Shown here: positions 5,806 to 10,631 of the stretch, one piece after another
Position numbering within the stretch: the stretch's first letter is position 1
How the letters are laid out: every line of letters begins with the position of its first letter
From: Salinirussus sp.
Lineage (GTDB): Archaea; Halobacteriota; Halobacteria; Halobacteriales; Haloarculaceae
Direction: 5' to 3'
DNA length: 10,631 bases
Assembly (NCBI GenBank): GCA_028275005.1
Contig: JAQCNN010000131.1
Location: 1-10,631, forward strand
The notes under the pieces: generated by a model
What the model was told of the DNA's origin: nothing
Databases searched by the model: none
What the model saw: only the letters and a program-made list of their open reading frames with translations
Position numbers and translations under genes: made by a program

Positions 5806-6765
5806 TCAGTCCGCCACGGCCTCGCCGGAGCCGCTGACGGCGCTCGGGTCCTGCACCCACAGGTCACCAAAGAGTTCGTCCTGCCGGAGCCGGACCTGGC
5901 CGCGGTGGGAGAGAAAGAGCAGGCCGAGGAAGGTCTCCACGCGGGAGCCGCCGGCGTCGGCAACCTCGCGGTAGAGCACCTCCTTCCGGCCCGCCTCGTA
6001 GTGGTCACGGACCGCCGCGTGGACGTCGTCGATCACCTCGTCGATGTCCTCGGTGTGCTGGGTGCCGGTCACGTCGGCGGCGGTCGGTTCGTCGTCCAGC
6101 CGCATGTCGTCGGCCGCCCGGTAGTCAAGCTCCTGGGCGCCACGCCGGAAGCCACTGGGGGACTCGCTGGTGTCGTACTCCCGGGACTCCTTCCACCAGG
6201 TCTCGCGCTCGGCCTCCCGCAGGTCCCGCACCAACTCGTCCAGGGTCCGGGGCATCCCGCGGGCCCGCCTGCGCTCCAGACGGCGGTCGATCTCAGACTC
6301 CAGGGCGGCAAACGGGTCCGGCCCCTCGCCCTCGACGGGTAGCTCCCTGCCGCCCATCGCCGCCTCCGCCCAGGGGTCGGGCTCGGGCTCCTCCTCTGTC
6401 TCCTCGTCCTCGGCGAGCATCGCGTCGCCTTTCATCCGCAGGAGCACGCTCGCATAGAAGAGGGCCCGCCCGGAGGTGCGCAGGTCGGCCTCGTCCAGCC
6501 GGTCGAGGAACTTGTCCGTGACGGCGACGATGTCGGTATCCCAGGGGTCGATCTCCCCGTCCTCGGCGAGCTGGACGAGCACCTCCACCGGCTCGACCGC
6601 CTCGTCAGCCTCCCCCTCGTCCGTCAGGCCGGACACACCGTCGACGTCTACCTCGGTGTCGCGACCGTTGGTCTGTTCGCCGGTCGCCCCCTCCGAGCCA
6701 CTGGGTGGCTCGCGGTCCTCGTGGCCGGTGATATCCAGTGGAATCTCGTCGGCGTCGTCAGTCAT
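5806..6765 (-). CDS. scpA: ScpA, kleisin subunit of the SMC-Scp complex
   Basis: A 319-residue kleisin that bridges the two ATPase heads of an SMC dimer and closes the ring that holds and organises DNA. The N-terminal SMC-binding region is at about 58-116: PVEVLVQLAEDGEIDPWDTD, then FLDRLDEADLRTSGRALFYASVLLRMKGDAML. A long, highly charged linker (about 117-255) follows. The C-terminal winged helix is at about 260-305 (EVLYREVADAGGSRVETFL, then GLLFLSHRGQVRLRQDELFG). It is longer than the usual bacterial ScpA of about 230-260 residues because of an acidic N-terminal tail (1-57) and the linker. The start is chosen for the family-like opening PLDITGHEDRE just after it. No TATA-like box or Shine-Dalgarno precedes the ATG, so it is likely co-transcribed with smc across the 269-bp repeat spacer. 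No scpB is visible. Confidence 0.93.
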   Translation of the reverse strand: MTDDADEIPLDITGHEDREPPSGSEGATGEQTNGRDTEVDVDGVSGLTDEGEADEAVEPVEVLVQLAEDGEIDPWDTDIVAVTDKFLDRLDEADLRTSGRALFYASVLLRMKGDAMLAEDEETEEEPEPDPWAEAAMGGRELPVEGEGPDPFAALESEIDRRLERRRARGMPRTLDELVRDLREAERETWWKESREYDTSESPSGFRRGAQELDYRAADDMRLDDEPTAADVTGTQHTEDIDEVIDDVHAAVRDHYEAGRKEVLYREVADAGGSRVETFLGLLFLSHRGQVRLRQDELFGDLWVQDPSAVSGSGEAVAD

Positions 6766-7034
6766 CCGCGGACACCCCAGCGGTGCTCGCGAGTCGCCCA
6801 GCTCCTCGCTCGCAGTACCGAGGCGTCGGTCGCGTGCTCCCTGCGACCTCGCCGCTCACAGCTCCTGCTGTCGCCGTTCGTGTTTCCGAGACGCTCACCA
6901 CCGTTCCCGTCTCGCGGGTCGCTTTGCTCGGTTCGCGGGTCGTTCCTCCCCGCTCACTACTCCGGGGCGCTCGTGGCACTCGCGCCCGGCTCCCCGCTCG
7001 TAGTTCCGAGACGCTCACCACCGTTCCCGTCTCG
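6766..7034. other. smc-scpA spacer with long-period direct repeats
   Basis: This 269-bp stretch separates two genes that would be expected to sit close together. On the minus strand it is built from loosely repeated purine-rich phrases such as GTGAGCGGGGAGG, GTGAGCGGCGAGG and GCGAGCGAGGAGC, plus the two 32-bp exact repeats listed separately. There is no A/T-rich promoter box for scpA. A frame without stops crosses it from 7042 to 6758 on the minus strand (94 residues, ETGTVVSVSE twice), but its Arg/Thr/Ser-rich, poorly acidic make-up is unlike the neighbouring proteins, so I do not call it a gene. It looks like an inserted or expanded repeat block. Confidence 0.6.
6884..6915. repeat. 32-bp direct repeat, copy 2 (scpA side)
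   Basis: Identical over 32 bp to the copy at 7004-7035, exactly 120 bp away. Positions 6887-6914 hold a perfect 7-bp stem (CGAGACG with CGTCTCG) around a 14-nt loop, so the transcript could fold here. 120 is a multiple of three, so the repeat is read in the same frame twice. Confidence 0.85.
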
Positions 7035-7035
7035 C
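7004..7035. repeat. 32-bp direct repeat, copy 1 (smc side)
   Basis: The other exact copy. Its 7-bp-stem hairpin (7007-7034) begins at the first base after the smc stop codon when read on the minus strand, and the repeat's last base is the final base of that stop codon. This exact placement suggests the repeat block joined at or was selected for the end of smc. Confidence 0.85.
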
Positions 7036-10000
7036 TAGTCATCGGCCGGTGCCTCCTCACCGCCGCCGGAGAGGTCGATCCCGGTCACCGCGGAGATGTT
7101 GTCGTCCTGCATGGTGACACCGATGGCCCGCTCGGAGCGCTCGAGCATCGCCGACCGGTGAGAGACGACGACAAACTGTGCCTCGCCGGCCAGTTCGTCG
7201 ACCATCTCGCCGACGAGCTCGGCGTTGGCGGCGTCGAGGAAGGCGTCGATCTCGTCCAGCGCGTAGAAGGGTGCGGGGTTGTGGCGCTGGATGGCGAAGA
7301 TAAAGGCGAGGGCGGTCAGTGACTTCTCCCCGCCGCTCATCGCCTCCAGGCGCTGGACCGGCTTGTCGCCGGGCTGGGCCTTCATCGTCAGCCCGCCGTC
7401 GAAGGGGTCGGTCTCGTTCTCGAGGTGGAGGTGACCGGCACCGTTCGAGAGTCGCTCGAAGATGTCCTCGAAGTGCCCGTTGATCGACTCGAAGGCCTCC
7501 ATGAACGTCTCCTTCTTGCGGGCCTCGTAGCTCTCGATGCGCTCGCGGATCCCCGCTGCCTCCTCGACCAGTGTCCCCTTCCTCTCCTGCAGGTCCTCCA
7601 GCTCCGCCTGGACCTCGTCGTACTCCTCGATGGCGAGCATGTTCACCGGCTCCAGGGCGTCCATCTCCCCCTCCAGACGCCGGATCTCTGCCTCGACGGC
7701 CTCGTGGTCGGGGATCACCTCGGGGTCGTACTCCCCGACCTCGGCCTCGAGTTCGTCGACCTCCCACTCCAGCCGGTCCTGCTCCTCGCGGGCCTCCGAT
7801 AGTTCACTCTCGACGGTGTCGACCCGTGACTTCGCCTCGTCACGGGACTCACGAGCCGCCGACAGGTCGGCTTTGAGCCCCTCGCGCTCGGTTTTCAGGT
7901 CGGCGATCTGGTCCTCGAGGTCCGCGACGGCCGCCTCCTTCTCGGCCAGCACCTCTTCCTTGTCCGCGATCTCCGCCTGCAGCTGCTTGACCTCCGTCTC
8001 GGCGGCGGCCTTCCGGTCCTGTGCGGCCTCGATCTCCTCGTGGAGCGCCTCGACTGCGTCCTCGGCGTACTCCTGCTCGAGCTGGAGTTCGTTCAACTCG
8101 GCGTCCAGCTCCTCACGCTCGGCGGCCAGGTCGTCGGTCCGCTCGCGCAGGGACTCCGCCTTTGCGGTCAGCTCGGGGAGCTCCGACCCCTCTACCTCGG
8201 CCTCCAGGTCGGCGATCGTCGCCTCGATGGTCGCTATCTCGTCGTTTTTCGTGGCGATCTCCGCCTCCAGCTCGTCCATCCGGTCGGACACCTCCGCGCG
8301 CTCGGCCTCGATCGCCTCGAGGCGCTCGTTCAACTCCTCGATACGCTCCTCGGTCTCCGCGATATCGTCCTCGTGGCGCTCGACCTCGGTCTCGAGCTCG
8401 CGGACCTGCTCGGCGGCCTCGGTCTCCCGGTCGCGGGCGTCGTCGAGCCGGCCTTCGACGTCCCGTAGCTCCTCGCGAACGGCGGCGCGCTCGTCCTCGA
8501 GTTCGGTGATCCGCCGGGCGACCCGCTCGAGCTTGCCGGTCGTCCCCGAGAAGGAGTACCGCGAGCCCGAGGTCGACCCGCCGGTCATCGCGCCCGACTT
8601 CTCGACGAGGTCACCCGCAAGCGTCACCAGCCGGAACTGTCCCATCAGGTCCCGGGCGGTCTCGATATCCTCGACGACTAAGCTGTCCCCGAGCACGTAG
8701 GAGAACACGCCCGCGTACTCCGCGTCGAACTCCACCAGCTCGTAGGCGAACCCGACCACACCCGGCCGGCTCGGCGGCGAGGGCAGCGACCGCGTGTCAA
8801 TCTCCGTCAGCGGCAGGAACGTCGCCCGGCCGGCGTTGCGCGATTTCAGGTACTCGATACACCGCTGGCCGACGCTGTCGTCGTCGACGACGAGATTCGC
8901 CAGGCGACCGCCCGCCGCGGTTTCACAGGCCGTGGCGTACTCCTCGGGGACGCTGCCAAGCTGGCCGACCGCGCCGTGTACGCCGTCGACGTCCCCGTTC
9001 AGCACCGTGGTGACTGCCCGGCCAAAGGAGGAGTCACCTGCCTCACCGGCCTTTGCCTCGAGTTCGGCGTACTCCTGTTGGGCCGCCGTGAGGTCGTCCT
9101 CGACGCCGTCGAGTTCTCCCTGGAGCTCCCGCTTCTCCTCGCGGAGGTCCTCGACGACCGCCTCGATCGCGTCGCGATTCTTCCTCGCCTTCCCGAGTTC
9201 GACCTCCAAGTCGTCGACCTCGGCGTCGAGCTCCGGGACCCGCTGTTGTAACGCCTCGGCCTCGGCCTCCGTCTCGTCGTACTCCTCGGAGCGCCGGCGG
9301 GCCTCGTCGAGCAGCCGGTCCTGCTCGCGCTGGAGGTCGTTTTTCTCGCTTTTGGCCGCCTCCAGGGCCTGCTTCTCGGCGTCCAGCCGCTCCTTTACCT
9401 CCTCGAACTCCGCGCCGACCTCGTCGATCCGGGCCTCGACGGTCGCCAACTCCGATTCGGTCTCCTCGATGTCGGCCTGAATGGACGACTTGGCGACCTT
9501 CCGCTCACGGACCTCGCCCTCGAGGTCGTCGATGGTCTCCTGCTTGCTGTCGACCTTCACGAAGGCCTGTCGACGCTTGTCCTCGGCCTCCTCGGCGCGC
9601 TGTTTGGCGCTCTCGACACTGTCCTCGAGCCGGGCGATATCCCCCTTCGTCTCCTCGATCTCCCGCTTTAATTCGAGCTGTTCGTCCTCGCCCTTTCGCT
9701 CGATCTCGGCGTTGAGCTCTTTGAGCTCCCCCTCGAGGCCCATCACCGTCTCCTGGCGCTCGTCGAGGGTTGCCTGCCGCTGCTCGAGGGTGGCCTCTAA
9801 CCCTTCGACCTCCTCGCCAACCGCCGACAGCGCCTCGCGTTTGTCCTCGAGTTCGGCGGCCTTCCGGTAGCTCTCGTACTCTGCCTTCCGGTCGCGCAGG
9901 TCCTGGTACCGCAGCGCTGTCTCGCGTTCGTCCTCGAGCCGGTCGAGCCGGTCCTCCTTCTCGGTCACCCGGAGTTCGGCCTCGTTGACCCGGTCCTCGA

Positions 10001-10610
10001 CGACCTCGAGTTCCTCGAAGGCGTCGGCCTTCTTCGCGTCGAACTGGGCGACACCGGCGATCTCGTCGACGATCTCCCGGCGGGACCCGGGGGTCATGTT
10101 GATGATCTCCGTCACGTCGCCCTGCATCACGACGTTGTACCCCTCCGGGGCGACCCCGGCCTGTTCGAGCAGGTCCTGGATATCCCCCAGATTCACCGAC
10201 CGGCCGTTGATGTAGTAGTAGGAGTAGTAGTTCTCCTCGGTCTCCTTCACCCGGCGACGGATGGCGATCTCGTCGACGTCACCGATGTCCTCGGCCCCGG
10301 CGGCGCTGACGACCGCCGCCCGGCCGAGTGTCCGGTCGGTGTTGTCGAGAATAACCTCCACGCTCGCCTCACGCTCGCCCTGGAAGGAGTCACCCTCCTG
10401 GTGGCCGGGGTTGTAGATGAGGTCGGTCAGCTTCTCCGCGCGGATGCCCGAGGTGCGCGCGAGCCCGAGCGCGAACAGCACGGCGTCGATGATGTTCGAC
10501 TTGCCCGAGCCGTTCGGGCCGCTGACGGTGGTAAAATCCTCGTAAAAGGGGATTCGGGTTTTTCGGCCGAAACTCTTGAAGCTGTCAAGGACGAGCTCTT
10601 TGATGTGCAT
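7035..10610 (-). CDS. smc: SMC chromosome-structural-maintenance ATPase, full length
   Basis: A complete 1191-residue SMC, the normal family length. With ScpA it forms a ring-shaped ATPase that compacts and helps segregate the chromosome. Domains in order: N-terminal head with Walker A GPNGSGKS (31-38) and Q-loop Gln163 in NVVMQGDVTEI; a first coiled coil (~195-522) rich in Glu, Arg, Lys and Leu; the hinge (~526-680), which includes GGRLANLVVDDD and ends with the glycine-rich EKSGAMTGGS; the returning coiled coil (~690-1030); and the C-terminal head with signature MSGGEKSLTAL (1091-1101), Walker B FYALDEIDAFLD (1115-1126) and the switch His in VVVSHRS. Every catalytic motif is intact. The ATG at 10610 gives the expected MHIKELVLDSFKSFG opening. 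Only 21 bp upstream are visible, with no Shine-Dalgarno. scpA follows in the same direction after the repeat spacer. Confidence 0.98.
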   Translation of the reverse strand: MHIKELVLDSFKSFGRKTRIPFYEDFTTVSGPNGSGKSNIIDAVLFALGLARTSGIRAEKLTDLIYNPGHQEGDSFQGEREASVEVILDNTDRTLGRAAVVSAAGAEDIGDVDEIAIRRRVKETEENYYSYYYINGRSVNLGDIQDLLEQAGVAPEGYNVVMQGDVTEIINMTPGSRREIVDEIAGVAQFDAKKADAFEELEVVEDRVNEAELRVTEKEDRLDRLEDERETALRYQDLRDRKAEYESYRKAAELEDKREALSAVGEEVEGLEATLEQRQATLDERQETVMGLEGELKELNAEIERKGEDEQLELKREIEETKGDIARLEDSVESAKQRAEEAEDKRRQAFVKVDSKQETIDDLEGEVRERKVAKSSIQADIEETESELATVEARIDEVGAEFEEVKERLDAEKQALEAAKSEKNDLQREQDRLLDEARRRSEEYDETEAEAEALQQRVPELDAEVDDLEVELGKARKNRDAIEAVVEDLREEKRELQGELDGVEDDLTAAQQEYAELEAKAGEAGDSSFGRAVTTVLNGDVDGVHGAVGQLGSVPEEYATACETAAGGRLANLVVDDDSVGQRCIEYLKSRNAGRATFLPLTEIDTRSLPSPPSRPGVVGFAYELVEFDAEYAGVFSYVLGDSLVVEDIETARDLMGQFRLVTLAGDLVEKSGAMTGGSTSGSRYSFSGTTGKLERVARRITELEDERAAVREELRDVEGRLDDARDRETEAAEQVRELETEVERHEDDIAETEERIEELNERLEAIEAERAEVSDRMDELEAEIATKNDEIATIEATIADLEAEVEGSELPELTAKAESLRERTDDLAAEREELDAELNELQLEQEYAEDAVEALHEEIEAAQDRKAAAETEVKQLQAEIADKEEVLAEKEAAVADLEDQIADLKTEREGLKADLSAARESRDEAKSRVDTVESELSEAREEQDRLEWEVDELEAEVGEYDPEVIPDHEAVEAEIRRLEGEMDALEPVNMLAIEEYDEVQAELEDLQERKGTLVEEAAGIRERIESYEARKKETFMEAFESINGHFEDIFERLSNGAGHLHLENETDPFDGGLTMKAQPGDKPVQRLEAMSGGEKSLTALAFIFAIQRHNPAPFYALDEIDAFLDAANAELVGEMVDELAGEAQFVVVSHRSAMLERSERAIGVTMQDDNISAVTGIDLSGGGEEAPADD

Positions 10611-10631
10611 GGGGGTGCTCGCGGGCCGCGT

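Noticed and set aside
6884..7035. Possible CRISPR-like repeat pair
   Set aside because: There are only two copies, the interval between them is 88 bp and itself repetitive, and there are no cas genes.
7537..8700. 387-codon plus-strand frame inside smc
   Set aside because: It is a Ser/Arg-rich shadow of the SMC coiled coil and hinge; the Glu and Leu codons of the coiled coil give Ser/Arg runs on the other strand.

Overview
The window reads as a chromosomal segment of an extremely halophilic archaeon (class Halobacteria). The evidence is very high GC, proteins loaded with Asp and Glu, short A/T-rich boxes about 26-27 nt upstream of start codons (leaderless transcription), and typical haloarchaeal versions of SMC, ScpA and TrkH. 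Genus cannot be named from sequence alone.

Layout, left to right. (1) 1-402 (+): C-terminal part of a protein ending in a J domain. (2) 413-1573 (-): a threonine synthase-like fold-type-II PLP protein in which the PLP-binding lysine position reads valine. (3) 1640-1719: an 80-bp nested inverted repeat between two divergent genes. (4) 1787-3052 (+): an FAD-dependent amine-oxidase/desaturase-like oxidoreductase. (5) 3147-3860 (-): an SbcD-related archaeal metallophosphoesterase, divergent from (6) 3945-4097 (+): a 50-residue acidic helical protein. (7) 4098-5639 (-): TrkH, a K+ transporter membrane subunit. (8) 5806-6765 (-): ScpA kleisin. (9) 6766-7034: an unusual 269-bp spacer with two exact 32-bp direct repeats exactly 120 bp apart, each holding a hairpin. 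(10) 7035-10610 (-): full-length SMC ATPase.

The clearest functional unit is smc-scpA, read leftwards from the right edge: the ATPase and kleisin of the chromosome-organising SMC complex. scpA shows no promoter box of its own, so it probably depends on transcription through the repeat spacer. TrkH fits a salt-in organism that accumulates K+; it has its own promoter box. The other genes look like single transcription units.

I do not see a wholly new multi-gene system, phage, transposase, CRISPR array or RNA gene. The points most worth a second look are the lysine-less threonine synthase paralogue, the 80-bp palindromic element, and the repeat-bearing smc-scpA spacer, which also holds an open frame overlapping both flanking genes by 8 nt.
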